64,000 nucleotides of DNA from Microlunatus sp. Gsoil 973 (GTDB taxonomy: Bacteria; Actinomycetota; Actinomycetes; Propionibacteriales; Propionibacteriaceae), in the NCBI RefSeq assembly GCF_009707365.1, contig NZ_CP046122.1, positions 2,232,001-2,296,000 on the forward strand, written 5' to 3'. The translations under genes were made by a program, and so were the position numbers. Below the pieces are notes generated by a model. It was not told where the DNA came from. It saw only the letters and a program-made list of their open reading frames with translations, and did no database searches. Each line of letters begins with the position of its first letter. Position 1 is the first letter of the stretch. Below, piece by piece: positions 50,706 through 58,409 of the stretch.

Positions 50706-51572
50706 CTACAGCCGGCTGGCGGCGATGTCGGTCGCCAGGATGGCGCGGGCGCCGAGGTTCCACAGTTCGTCCATCAGCTGCTGTGCCTCGGCCCGCTTGA
50801 CCATCGCCCGGACGGCATACCAGCCGTCCCGGGCCAGCGGCGAGATCGTCGGTCCCTCCAGCCCGGGGGTGATCTTGCACGCATCGTCGAGATGATCACC
50901 GTCGACGTCGTAGTCGATCATCACGTAGGTCCTGGCTATCAGGACGCCGCTGAGCCGTCGGACCAGTGTGTCGAAGCCGTCCGGCATCGTCTCCCGGGCA
51001 CTGTGCTTGATCAGGATCGCTTCGGATTCGAGGATCGGGTCGCCGAACAGTTCGAGACCGGCCTGCCGCAGAGTCGTTCCGGTCTCGACCACATCGGCGA
51101 TCACGTCGGCGATACCCAGCCGGATCGAGGATTCGACGGCGCCCTCGAGCTGGATCAGCCGGGGCGTCACACCGCGCCGGGAGAGGTACTCGCCGACCAC
51201 CCGCGGAAAGGAGGTGGCGAGGCGTACGCCGTCCAGCCGGTCCTCGGTGAAGTCACTGCCGGCCGGTGCCGCGAACCGGAACCGGCTGCGGGCGAAGCCG
51301 AGCACCATGACCTCCTCGGCACTCGCGCCCGAGTCGACCAGCAGATCCCGACCGGTGAAGCCGACGTCGAGGGTGCCCTCGGCGACGTAGGTGGCGATGT
51401 CGCGCGGTCGCAGGTAGAAGAACTCCACACCGGTGTCGGAGTCAAGATGCACCAGCTGTTTGGCCTCGCTGCGTTGGCTGTAGCCGGCTTCCCGGAGGAT
51501 GGCTGCGGCTCCCTCGGAGAGGGCGCCCTTGTTGGGTACGGCGACCCGCAGCATTGGGCGTTCGGAGGTCAC
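50706..51572 (-). CDS. hisG: ATP phosphoribosyltransferase (long form)
   Basis: First enzyme of histidine synthesis. 288 aa, the long form with catalytic domains (LRVAVPNKGALSEGAAAILREAGY, VGFTGRDLLVDSGA, VADVIADVVETGTTLR-like ADVIADVVETGTTLRQAGL) and a C-terminal ACT-like regulatory domain (about 210-288, PTISPLARDGWYAVRAMVKRAEAQQLMDEL). The GTG start has AAGGA upstream and lies 17 bp after hisE. Confidence 0.96.
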   Translation of the reverse strand: MTSERPMLRVAVPNKGALSEGAAAILREAGYSQRSEAKQLVHLDSDTGVEFFYLRPRDIATYVAEGTLDVGFTGRDLLVDSGASAEEVMVLGFARSRFRFAAPAGSDFTEDRLDGVRLATSFPRVVGEYLSRRGVTPRLIQLEGAVESSIRLGIADVIADVVETGTTLRQAGLELFGDPILESEAILIKHSARETMPDGFDTLVRRLSGVLIARTYVMIDYDVDGDHLDDACKITPGLEGPTISPLARDGWYAVRAMVKRAEAQQLMDELWNLGARAILATDIAASRL

Positions 51573-51589
51573 TTCGGTCCTTACCGTGA

Positions 51590-51871
51590 TCAGAGGTGAC
51601 GGTAGACGTCGGCCAGGTCGAGATCGAGCGCGAGCATCATCACCTGCAGATGGTAGAGCAGTTGGCTGATCTCCTCGGCGGTCCGGTCGCCACCCTCGTG
51701 TTCGGCGGCCATCCAGACCTCGGCGGCCTCTTCGACGATCTTCTTCCCGATCTCATGGACACCGGCGTCCAGGCGGGCGACCGTGCCCGATCCCGGCTCA
51801 CGCAGCCGGGCCTTCTCGGAGAGCTCGGCGAAGAGATCGTCGAAGGTCTTCAGTGTCTGGCCGGAAGTCAC
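51590..51871 (-). CDS. hisE: Phosphoribosyl-ATP pyrophosphatase
   Basis: 93 aa, second step of histidine synthesis. The MazG-like helix pattern is [38 protein letters not shown]. The start is GTG. A TACGCT box 6 nt upstream, with no RBS, points to a leaderless promoter of its own in the 33-bp gap after pnuX. Confidence 0.96.
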   Translation of the reverse strand: MTSGQTLKTFDDLFAELSEKARLREPGSGTVARLDAGVHEIGKKIVEEAAEVWMAAEHEGGDRTAEEISQLLYHLQVMMLALDLDLADVYRHL

Positions 51872-51877
51872 GCCGAC

Positions 51878-51883
51878 AGCGTA
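51878..51883 (-). promoter_or_regulatory. -10 box of probable leaderless promoter, hisE
   Basis: TACGCT on the minus strand, 6 nt before the hisE GTG. It would free hisE-hisG from control by the upstream riboswitch. Confidence 0.45.
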
Positions 51884-51904
51884 GTTGTCGACCGGCCGCC
51901 CGGC

Positions 51905-52615
51905 CTATTTGGTTGCCACCGGCTCGGCTGCCGGCACGGTGCCGTCCGGAGCCTCCCGACGCTGGATCCGTAGCCAGGAGACGAACCCGACGACGACGAT
52001 CACCGCATAGACGATGTACATGATCGCCGACGGGTAGTAGCCGGCGGAGAACAGCAGCGGCACACCGACCGCATCGACCGCGATCCAGATCAGCCAGAAC
52101 TCGGTCCAGCCGCGGGCCATTCCGTAGGTGGCCAGGATGGAGCCGGTCAGGATCCACGCATCGGAGGCGGGGCCCCAGGAGCCGAGCGCCTTGAGCGCGA
52201 AGTAGAAGACGGCCCAGAGCACCACCGCGCCGATGATCAACTGCAGCCGTTCCCACCGGTTCGCCCAGCGCGGCCGGACCGCGACGTTCTGGCCGCCGGT
52301 CTGGTCGGCGTTGTGTTTGCGGAACTGGTACCACTTGACCCAGCCGTACACGCTGACGATCGCGAAGAACACCTGGCGACCGGCCTGGCCCCAGAGGTTG
52401 AGGTCCTGCGGCGTGCCGAAGGTGGCGCCCAGGAACACCGTGAACAACAAGACGTTCCCGACGATCCCGATCGGCCAGGCAGCGACCCTGCGTACCATGC
52501 CCAGCAACGCACTGGCGATGCCGAACCCGTTCCCGACGATCTCCCGCCAGGTGATGCCCGGTCCGATGTTGATCTGGGCGTTGACCAGTCGGCCGAGCAG
52601 CTCGGTGATGTCCAC
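51905..52615 (-). CDS. pnuX: PnuC-family riboflavin transporter (PnuX/RibM)
   Basis: A 236-aa membrane protein of the PnuC fold with about seven helices (ASALLGMVRRVAAWPIGIVGNVLLFTVFLGATFG and others). Binding-site-like segments include VYGWVKWYQFRK and ARGWTEFWLIWIAVDAVGVPLLF. PnuC itself takes nicotinamide riboside, but this gene follows an FMN riboswitch, as do RibM/PnuX riboflavin importers in Corynebacterium and Streptomyces, so riboflavin is the likely substrate. The GTG at 52615 has GGAGGAA about 6-8 nt upstream. Confidence 0.88.
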   Translation of the reverse strand: MDITELLGRLVNAQINIGPGITWREIVGNGFGIASALLGMVRRVAAWPIGIVGNVLLFTVFLGATFGTPQDLNLWGQAGRQVFFAIVSVYGWVKWYQFRKHNADQTGGQNVAVRPRWANRWERLQLIIGAVVLWAVFYFALKALGSWGPASDAWILTGSILATYGMARGWTEFWLIWIAVDAVGVPLLFSAGYYPSAIMYIVYAVIVVVGFVSWLRIQRREAPDGTVPAAEPVATK

Positions 52616-52709
52616 TTCTGCTTCCTCCACACATCCGGTCGTACGACAGACCGGGGTCGGAGTCGACATCACGGAAACCCGGAAAGGGTCCACGCAGCCG
52701 CAGACTCTC

Positions 52710-52840
52710 GGTTCCTCCCATCCGGACTTTCACCGTCGGTCGTGGAATTCCACCACATCAACCGAACCTGATCGCAAGATCAGATCCGGGTCGCGGACTG
52801 TCACCGCCGGTTCGGACTTTCACCGACCCCGGAACCTTGT
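52710..52840 (-). ncRNA. FMN riboswitch (RFN element)
   Basis: On the minus strand the conserved RFN blocks appear in order: GGGGTCGGTGAAAGTCCG, AACCGGCGGTGACAGTCCG, CGACCCGGATC, a variable hairpin (CTGATCTTGCGATCAG), then GACGGTGAAAGTCCGGATGG and GGAGGAACCGAGAG. It ends about 95 nt before the transporter GTG. A short hairpin (CCGGTC / GACCGG) just before the Shine-Dalgarno may be the expression platform, giving translational control. Confidence 0.95.
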
Positions 52841-52908
52841 ACGAGACTTGCATCCATTGTGCACCAGTCGTGCACGGGGTGGTAAACCGCGCTCACATCG
52901 CGGCTATT

Positions 52909-53006
52909 CCACGCCGACCACACCACGCCGACCACACCACGCCAACCACACCACGCCGACGACGCCGCACCAACCACACCACGCCGACGACGCCGCACCA
53001 ACGGCG
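52909..53006 (+). repeat. Tandem repeat, 14-bp and 28-bp units
   Basis: Three units of CCACGCCGACCACA (52909-52950; the third with one change) are followed by two 28-bp units (52951-53006). Each 28-bp unit starts CCACGCCGACGACG. It lies between the mshC stop and the FMN riboswitch. No gene is seen in this stretch. Confidence 0.9.
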
Positions 53007-53014
53007 CCGGCGGA

Positions 53015-54256
53015 TCAGAGGCGGATGCCCAGCAGGGCGTCGACGGCTTCGGCCACCTGCCGGGGGGCCTCGGTGTCGTCGCAGTCGGCCGCCAACGAGG
53101 CGCCGGCCCAGGCGTCGACCGCGGCCAGCGCGGTCGGTGCATCCAGGTCATGGTTCAGGGCCGAGCGGATCTGGGTGATCACTTCGGCGGCGCCCAGGCC
53201 GGCGTCCAGACGTACGGCCTCCCGCCAGCGCTGCAGCCGGCGCTCGGCGGATCGGAGCAGATCATCGGTCCAGAACCAGTCCTCCCGGTAGCGGTTGGCC
53301 AGTAGGGCGAGGCGGATGGCCATCGGGTCGGTGCCCTGTTCGCGCAACTGCGACACCAGGACGAGGTTGCCCAGTGACTTCGACATCTTCTCGCCGTCCA
53401 GGCCGACCATCCCACCGTGCACGTACGCTCTGGCGAGCGGCCTGCCGGTTGCCACCCGCGCCTCGGCAGCGCACATCTCGTGATGAGGGAAGACGAGGTC
53501 GCTGCCGCCGCCCTGGACGTCGAAATCAGTACCGAGTTTCTGCAGTGCGATCGCCGTGCACTCGATGTGCCAGCCGGGCCGGCCACGGCCGAACGGGCTG
53601 TCCCAGGCCGGCTCCCCAGGTCGCTCCAGGCGCCAGACCAGGCAGTCCAGCGGATCCTCCTTGCCCGGTCGGTCCGGATCGCCGCCGCGTTCGGCGAAGA
53701 CGGCGAGCGCCTGCGCACCCTCGAGGTGGCCGAGCGAGCCGAAGTCGTCGTCACTCTTGCGGCGGAAGTACAGATCCGGGTAGTCGGGGTCGTCCACGGC
53801 GTAGATGGAGCCGCGCTGCTGCAACTCGTCGATCAGGTCGGTGATCAGTCCGACCGACTCGACCGCTCCGACGTAGTCGGCCGGTGGGATGACGTTCAGC
53901 GCCTCCATGTCGTCGCGGAACAACTGGATCTGGTCCGCGGCCAGGTCACGCCAGTCCACCCCGGTCTGGTCCGCCCGTTCCAGCAGCGGATCGTCGACAT
54001 CGGTGACGTTCTGGGTGTATTTGACGTCGAGGCCGTGGTCCCGCCAGACACGGTTCAGCAGGTCGAAGGTGACGTAGGTGTTGGCATGGCCCATGTGGGT
54101 GGCGTCGTACGGGGTGATGCCGCAGACGTACATCCGTGCAATGCCGTGGCGAGGACCGAGGGTGACGATTTCCTGTGCCGCCGAATCGAAGATCTTCAGG
54201 TCATCGCTGTCTGTGCGCGGGACGGTGGGGACGGGCGCCGCTCTCCAGGCCTGCAT
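53015..54256 (-). CDS. mshC: L-cysteine:1D-myo-inosityl 2-amino-2-deoxy-alpha-D-glucopyranoside ligase (MshC)
   Basis: Mycothiol synthesis: ATP-dependent joining of cysteine to GlcN-Ins. 413 aa, derived from CysRS but shorter, lacking the anticodon-binding end. Motifs: [20 protein letters not shown] (HIGH-type, with the zinc Cys), [45 protein letters not shown] and [13 protein letters not shown]. The start MQAW matches MshC rather than CysS. The ATG sits 7 nt after a TAGGCT box with no RBS. Confidence 0.95.
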   Translation of the reverse strand: MQAWRAAPVPTVPRTDSDDLKIFDSAAQEIVTLGPRHGIARMYVCGITPYDATHMGHANTYVTFDLLNRVWRDHGLDVKYTQNVTDVDDPLLERADQTGVDWRDLAADQIQLFRDDMEALNVIPPADYVGAVESVGLITDLIDELQQRGSIYAVDDPDYPDLYFRRKSDDDFGSLGHLEGAQALAVFAERGGDPDRPGKEDPLDCLVWRLERPGEPAWDSPFGRGRPGWHIECTAIALQKLGTDFDVQGGGSDLVFPHHEMCAAEARVATGRPLARAYVHGGMVGLDGEKMSKSLGNLVLVSQLREQGTDPMAIRLALLANRYREDWFWTDDLLRSAERRLQRWREAVRLDAGLGAAEVITQIRSALNHDLDAPTALAAVDAWAGASLAADCDDTEAPRQVAEAVDALLGIRL

Positions 54257-54263
54257 ACGTCGA

Positions 54264-54269
54264 AGCCTA
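54264..54269 (-). promoter_or_regulatory. -10 box of probable leaderless promoter, mshC
   Basis: TAGGCT on the minus strand, 7 nt before the mshC ATG, with no Shine-Dalgarno between. Confidence 0.5.
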
Positions 54270-54301
54270 GCGAGCCGCCCGCGAGCGCCCCGACCCAGAC
54301 C

Positions 54302-55192
54302 TCAGAACGGGGGCCATGGGATGGTGTGCCAGTCATTGTGCGGGTGGGGCAGACGCCCGCTGATCATCAGCCCCTCGGCACGCAGCATCAAGGCTTCGAT
54401 CTCCTCTTCGCTGAGCAGATCGGCGAGCAGGTCGACTGCCTGATCGGCAACGGTACGGATGCGGCCGAGTTCCTCGGCGGTCAACCGATCTCCGGACCAA
54501 CCCCACAGCAGGGTCCGCAGCTTGTTCTCGGTGTGGAAGCAGATTCCGTGATCAACCCCGAACACCCTTCCCCGGCTGGCCAGGATGTGACCGCCCTTGC
54601 GGTCGGCATTGTTGATCAGGGCGTCGAAGACGGCCAGGTTGCGGAGCCGGTTGTCGTCGGCGTGCATCACGACGATCGGGCTGTCGTCGGCCGCGTACCC
54701 CTCGACGATCGGGAACCAGCCGCTCTCCGGCACGTCGTCGACCGACACCAGATCGACCAGTCGGTCGACCTCGTCAGCCTCCGAATCAACCCAGATCTGC
54801 AGGGAGCCGGGACCGAACGGCCCGTCGGCGAGCACGGTCACCGGGACGACGTCGAAGCCGGCCAGTCGGGACACCCGATAGGCGGCCACCTCGCGGAAAC
54901 CGAGCGTCCCCTCCGGAAAGTCCCACAGCGGCCGCTCCCCCTTGATGGGCTTGTACACGCCGCGCAACTCCGACCCGGGTCTGGTGATCCTGACCAGGAA
55001 GGTCTGGTTCGAGGCCTGCCGGAGTCGCCCGACGATCTCCATCTCACCGTCGGTCGGCTGGGTGGTCAGCGCGGGATGATCTTGATGGTGATCATCAACC
55101 TCCGAATGCCGCCGGTCGGCGTGATCATGATCGGTCTGGTTTCCCGCGGCGCCGGGTGTTCCGGGGTCAGAAGAGCGGTCGGCGATAACCAT
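54302..55192 (-). CDS. SCO1664-family (PI3/4-kinase-like fold) protein
   Basis: About 296 aa. The core (TDGEMEIVGRLRQASNQTFLVRI ... GVYKPIKGERPLWDFPEGTLGFREVAAYRVSRLAG) resembles an atypical kinase P-loop and Lys region. The segment DALINNADRKGGHILASRGRVFGVDHGICFHTENKLRTLLWGW holds the catalytic-loop-like DRKGGH and metal-site-like VDHG. Members are always linked to DUF3090 and a histidine phosphatase in actinobacteria; the substrate is unknown. The start is uncertain: I used the ATG at 55192, which leaves a His/Asp-rich N-terminus overlapping DUF3090 by 26 nt. Confidence 0.82.
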   Translation of the reverse strand: MVIADRSSDPGTPGAAGNQTDHDHADRRHSEVDDHHQDHPALTTQPTDGEMEIVGRLRQASNQTFLVRITRPGSELRGVYKPIKGERPLWDFPEGTLGFREVAAYRVSRLAGFDVVPVTVLADGPFGPGSLQIWVDSEADEVDRLVDLVSVDDVPESGWFPIVEGYAADDSPIVVMHADDNRLRNLAVFDALINNADRKGGHILASRGRVFGVDHGICFHTENKLRTLLWGWSGDRLTAEELGRIRTVADQAVDLLADLLSEEEIEALMLRAEGLMISGRLPHPHNDWHTIPWPPF

Positions 55193-55757
55193 TGGCCCTC
55201 GGGCAGATGTGGCCCTCTGCGTCGATGGGCTGCAGGCAGAACGGGCACGCGGGCCGTCCGGCGGCAACCAGTGCCTGGGCCCGCGCGATGAAGTCCCGCG
55301 CGTAGGCCGGGCTGATCTTGACGACGATCACCTCGTCGGCGTCGATCTCGTCCGAGGCCGACGCGTCCGGGTCGGGAGGCGCCTCCTCCTCGGATTCCTC
55401 GGCCTGGTCGACATTGGAGAACAACTCGATGACGACCCGGTTGACCGTCGGGTCCCACGCGATCGTCATCGTGCCGACCCGGAACTCCTCGGTGATGGGG
55501 GCGTCAAGGGGTGAGGTGTCGGAGGCGCGGCTGACCGGCGGCGGCACCTCGACCTGACCGCTGCTGCGCCGGAGGATCTCGTCCAACACGCGTTCCAGGT
55601 GCTCGGCCAGCACAGACACCTGTTGCTTCTCCACCACAACGCTGGTGATCCGGTTGCCCTCGCGCGCCTGCAGGAAGAAGGTCCGCTCCCCCGGCTGACC
55701 GACCGTCCCGGCGACGAATCGGTCCGGCGAGTCGTACCGGTGCACAAGAATCGCCAT
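55167..55757 (-). CDS. DUF3090 family protein
   Basis: A 196-aa conserved actinobacterial protein (SCO1663/Rv2134c type). The N-terminal beta-rich part (LVHRYDSPDRFVAGTVGQPGERTFFLQAREGNRITSVVVEKQQV) is followed by an acidic linker (EESEEEAPPDPDASASDEID). A C-terminal zinc-knuckle-like motif CPFCLQPIDAEGHICP follows. Function unknown. The ATG lies 7 nt after a TAGGCT box. Confidence 0.9.
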   Translation of the reverse strand: MAILVHRYDSPDRFVAGTVGQPGERTFFLQAREGNRITSVVVEKQQVSVLAEHLERVLDEILRRSSGQVEVPPPVSRASDTSPLDAPITEEFRVGTMTIAWDPTVNRVVIELFSNVDQAEESEEEAPPDPDASASDEIDADEVIVVKISPAYARDFIARAQALVAAGRPACPFCLQPIDAEGHICPRANGYRRPLF

Positions 55758-55764
55758 GTCTTCC

Positions 55765-55770
55765 AGCCTA
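55765..55770 (-). promoter_or_regulatory. -10 box of probable leaderless promoter, DUF3090 gene
   Basis: TAGGCT on the minus strand, 7 nt before the ATG at 55757. This is the same hexamer and spacing as at mshC and tyrS. Confidence 0.5.
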
Positions 55771-55781
55771 ACCGTCTGCCG

Positions 55782-56597
55782 TCAGAGGAGGTCCTCGGCA
55801 CCCAGGCCGCCGCCGACCGCGGCCTGTGGCCCGGACTTCGCTGCCGCCGTCCGCGCAGGACGCTTGGCCGCTGCCTTCTTGCCGGTTGTCGCGGCGGATC
55901 TGCTCGCAGATCTCCGGGCCGCCTTCTTCGGTGGCTTGGGGATCAGCGACTCGAGGTCCTGGCCGACCGAGTTCATTCTCAGCACGAACGGGCGGTTTCC
56001 GGCGTAGTGGATCACCGAGATCGACGCCGGGTCGATCATGATCCGCTGGAACTGGTCAAGATGCATCCCGAGGGCATCGGCGAGGATGGCCTTGATGACG
56101 TCGCCGTGCGACACCGCCACCCAGAGCGCAGCGTCGCCGTGTTCGGCAGCGATCCTCTGGTCCCAGGCGCGAATGGCCGCGGTCGCCCGGGCGGACATCT
56201 CCGACATCGCCTCACCGTCGGGGAAGCGTACGGCCGAGGGCTGCTGCTGCACCGTTGACCAGAGTTTCTCCTTGGCCAGATCGCTGAGCTTGCGACCGGT
56301 CCAGGACCCGTAGCCGCATTCGATCAGCCCGGCCTCGGTGACCACCGGGAGCGGGCCGCCGTTCTGGCCGGCCAGCGCGGCGGCGCCGGCGTCGGCGACG
56401 GCCTTGGCCGTCTGTCGACAGCGGCGCAGCGGTGAACTCACCACTGCCCGGACCGGTAGCGGCGCAAGCCGTTCGGCGGCGGCGGCGGCCTGGCGCAGGC
56501 CGACCTCGTCCAGCTCGACGCCCGGAGAACGGCCCGCGAGCACGCCGGTCAGGTTGGCGTTGGTCCGGCCATGGCGGAGCAGCAGCACCGTTGTCAC
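55782..56597 (-). CDS. Histidine phosphatase family protein with Lys/Ala-rich tail
   Basis: A 271-aa phosphoglycerate-mutase-like phosphatase. The catalytic RHG is in VLLLRHGRTNANLTGVLAGR; the second His is in VAVSHGDVIKAILADALG. The C-terminal 65 residues are basic and Ala-rich (KKAARRSASRSAATTGKKAAAKRPARTAAAKS), unlike the catalytic family norm, ending in GGGLGAEDLL. I chose the GTG at 56597 (TAAGGT box 7 nt upstream); the frame extends to 56699. Substrate unknown. It is syntenic with Rv2135c. Confidence 0.88.
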   Translation of the reverse strand: MTTVLLLRHGRTNANLTGVLAGRSPGVELDEVGLRQAAAAAERLAPLPVRAVVSSPLRRCRQTAKAVADAGAAALAGQNGGPLPVVTEAGLIECGYGSWTGRKLSDLAKEKLWSTVQQQPSAVRFPDGEAMSEMSARATAAIRAWDQRIAAEHGDAALWVAVSHGDVIKAILADALGMHLDQFQRIMIDPASISVIHYAGNRPFVLRMNSVGQDLESLIPKPPKKAARRSASRSAATTGKKAAAKRPARTAAAKSGPQAAVGGGLGAEDLL

Positions 56598-56604
56598 GAT
56601 GGCG

Positions 56605-56610
56605 ACCTTA
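56605..56610 (-). promoter_or_regulatory. -10 box of probable leaderless promoter, histidine phosphatase
   Basis: TAAGGT on the minus strand, 7 nt before the GTG at 56597. Confidence 0.4.
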
Positions 56611-56646
56611 CGTCGGGCCGTAGCAGGTCGGTCGGCCGGGAGTGCC

Positions 56647-57177
56647 TCACCAGGCCGGAAAGTGGTAGTGGCCGCGGAGGTAGCCCAGGGCGTGGTCACC
56701 GTCGACCAGCGCGCTCAGGTGCACCTTCTGGATTTCGGCGCGGACCAGATAGGCCCAGCCGGCCCGGGTCAACGGAGCGTCGACGAGCCGAGCTCCGATC
56801 CAGGCCGGTACGCCCTGCAGCGCCGGACCCCAGTCCGTGTCGGTCCAGTCGCCGGTACGGAACTTGCCGCCCGGGGAGGGGGTGCGGTCGGCGAAGACGT
56901 CGGAGACGGTCCGGTCAGCACCGCCGAGCACATTGACCACCAGCGACCGCGTCTGGTCGATCACCTCGCCGAGCGCCGAATCCGGATTGACCAGCCCGAT
57001 CAGCTCGGCGGGCCGACCCTCGGCGATGATCATCGACGACACCGTCAGGCCGGCCCGTTCCCGGCCGGCTCCGGTGGTCCAGATCGTCACCGGCGCGTTC
57101 AACCGCCCGCGGGCGCGACGTACCGGATCGCGGTCGGGTTCCGGCGTCAGGAACGGGTGCTCGGTGTGGATCGACAC
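56647..57177 (-). CDS. Flavin reductase-like (FMN-binding split barrel) protein
   Basis: A 176-aa protein with the split-barrel pattern of flavin reductases (ARGRLNAPVTIWTTGAGRERAGLTVSSMIIAEGRPAELIGLVNPDSALGEVIDQTRSLVVNVLG). It probably binds FMN and reduces flavin or a small substrate; the partner oxygenase, if any, is not evident. I used the GTG at 57177 (AAAGGA upstream); the frame extends to 57225. Confidence 0.8.
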   Translation of the reverse strand: MSIHTEHPFLTPEPDRDPVRRARGRLNAPVTIWTTGAGRERAGLTVSSMIIAEGRPAELIGLVNPDSALGEVIDQTRSLVVNVLGGADRTVSDVFADRTPSPGGKFRTGDWTDTDWGPALQGVPAWIGARLVDAPLTRAGWAYLVRAEIQKVHLSALVDGDHALGYLRGHYHFPAW

Positions 57178-57519
57178 CCGTCCTTTGTATCCGACGCCTT
57201 CCCGGTGGCGCCCTCCGGTGAGCATTCCTGCCGTCCAGAACCTCGCAGAGGCCGCGAACGGGCATCACAAGCCGGTTGCGGCGGCGAATCTACCCACCCG
57301 CTGTACTCACCACCGCGTACTCCCACCCGAAGACACACCCCTACTCACTCCGTGGTCGTAGCCGGATCGGACCGTGGTCCGGATTTTCGGCCGGACCTGA
57401 GATCACGGCCCGGAAATACCGCGTGCTGAGTTGGCGACGGCGGGCGGAACCGACAGGATGGGCGATCGGTGCGCCGCCGGTGCACGTGTGCATGCGTCGG
57501 GCGATGGGGAGGACTGCGG
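57178..57519. other. Divergent intergenic region
   Basis: About 340 bp between the flavin-reductase-like gene and uppP. CGGACCGTGGTCCG (perfect inverted halves, around 57367-57380) is followed by ATTTT, and direct ACCCAC/TACTCACC-type short repeats lie to the left. No convincing gene or RNA is seen. Confidence 0.5.
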
Positions 57520-58356
57520 ATGGGTTGGTTCGAGGCACTGGTGCTCGGACTCGTACAGGGTCTGACGGAATTCCTGCCGATCTCATCCAGCGCTCACATC
57601 TCGATCGTCGGCCAGCTGTTCGGCCGCGCCGATCCCGGCGCCGCCTTCACCGCGATCATCCAGATCGGCACCGAGGTCGCGGTCGTCGTCTACTTCGCCA
57701 AGGACATCGGGCGGATCATCCGGGCCTGGTTCCTCGCGCTGATCGGCCGGATCCCGCGCGAGGATCCCGACGCCCGGATGGGCTGGCTGGTGATCATCGG
57801 GTCGATCCCGATCATCGTCCTCGGACTGTTGTTCCAGGACGCCATCGAACACGCCCTGCGCAACCTCTGGATCACCGTCGCGATGCTCGCCGGTTTCGGC
57901 CTGGTCATCGGCATTGTCGACAGCCTCGCGACCCACCGCCGCACCCTGGACCAGCTGACCTGGAAACACGGCATCCTCTACGGGCTGGCCCAGTCGCTGG
58001 CGCTGATCCCGGGCGTCTCCCGCTCCGGCGGAACCATCACCGCCGGTCTGGCGATGGGCTATCGGCGTGAGGCCGCCACCCGCTACTCGTTCCTGCTGGC
58101 CATTCCGGCGGTCCTGGGCGCCGGGTTCTTCCAGCTCTACCAGGGGATCAGCGGTGATACGCAGGTTTCCTGGGGCCCGACCCTGCTGGCCGGTGTGGTG
58201 GCCTTCGTCGTCGGCCTGGTGATGATCGCCTGGCTGCTGCGCTTCGTCGCCACCCACAGCTTCTGGCCGTTCGTGATCTACCGGATCATCCTCGCCGCGG
58301 TCGTCGCCGTGCTGCTGCTGACCGGTGTCCTCGACCCGCTCGGCAGCACCCCCTGA
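57520..58356 (+). CDS. uppP: Undecaprenyl-diphosphatase
   Basis: A 278-aa integral membrane phosphatase (BacA type) that regenerates undecaprenyl phosphate for cell-wall synthesis and affects bacitracin resistance. Family motifs: LTEFLPISSSAHISIV near the N-terminus and PGVSRSGGTITAGL about two-thirds along, each with catalytic residues; about eight membrane helices. The ATG at 57520 has GGGGAGGA upstream. It is syntenic with Rv2136c. Confidence 0.96.
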   Translation: MGWFEALVLGLVQGLTEFLPISSSAHISIVGQLFGRADPGAAFTAIIQIGTEVAVVVYFAKDIGRIIRAWFLALIGRIPREDPDARMGWLVIIGSIPIIVLGLLFQDAIEHALRNLWITVAMLAGFGLVIGIVDSLATHRRTLDQLTWKHGILYGLAQSLALIPGVSRSGGTITAGLAMGYRREAATRYSFLLAIPAVLGAGFFQLYQGISGDTQVSWGPTLLAGVVAFVVGLVMIAWLLRFVATHSFWPFVIYRIILAAVVAVLLLTGVLDPLGSTP

Positions 58357-58362
58357 CCCGCC

Positions 58363-58399
58363 GAGGGGTCAGATAACCCCTTATATCGGCGGCGTGTCG
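58363..58399 (+). repeat. 37-bp dispersed element, single copy
   Basis: Starts GAGGGGTCAGATAACCCCT and ends CGGCGTGTCG, the same 37-bp length and end motifs as the four copies around 30.5-32.0 kb. It is preceded by a related C-rich 15-mer. It lies 6 bp after the uppP stop and 10 bp before the convergent oxidoreductase stop. AGGGGT/ACCCCT arms can pair over a 6-nt loop. Confidence 0.85.
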
Positions 58400-58409
58400 C
58401 GCCACTCGG

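Noticed and set aside
57363-57390. Intrinsic terminator at the GGACC/GGTCC hairpin followed by TTTT
   Set aside because: No gene on the plus strand ends upstream of it; the stem is short and lies in a divergent promoter region.
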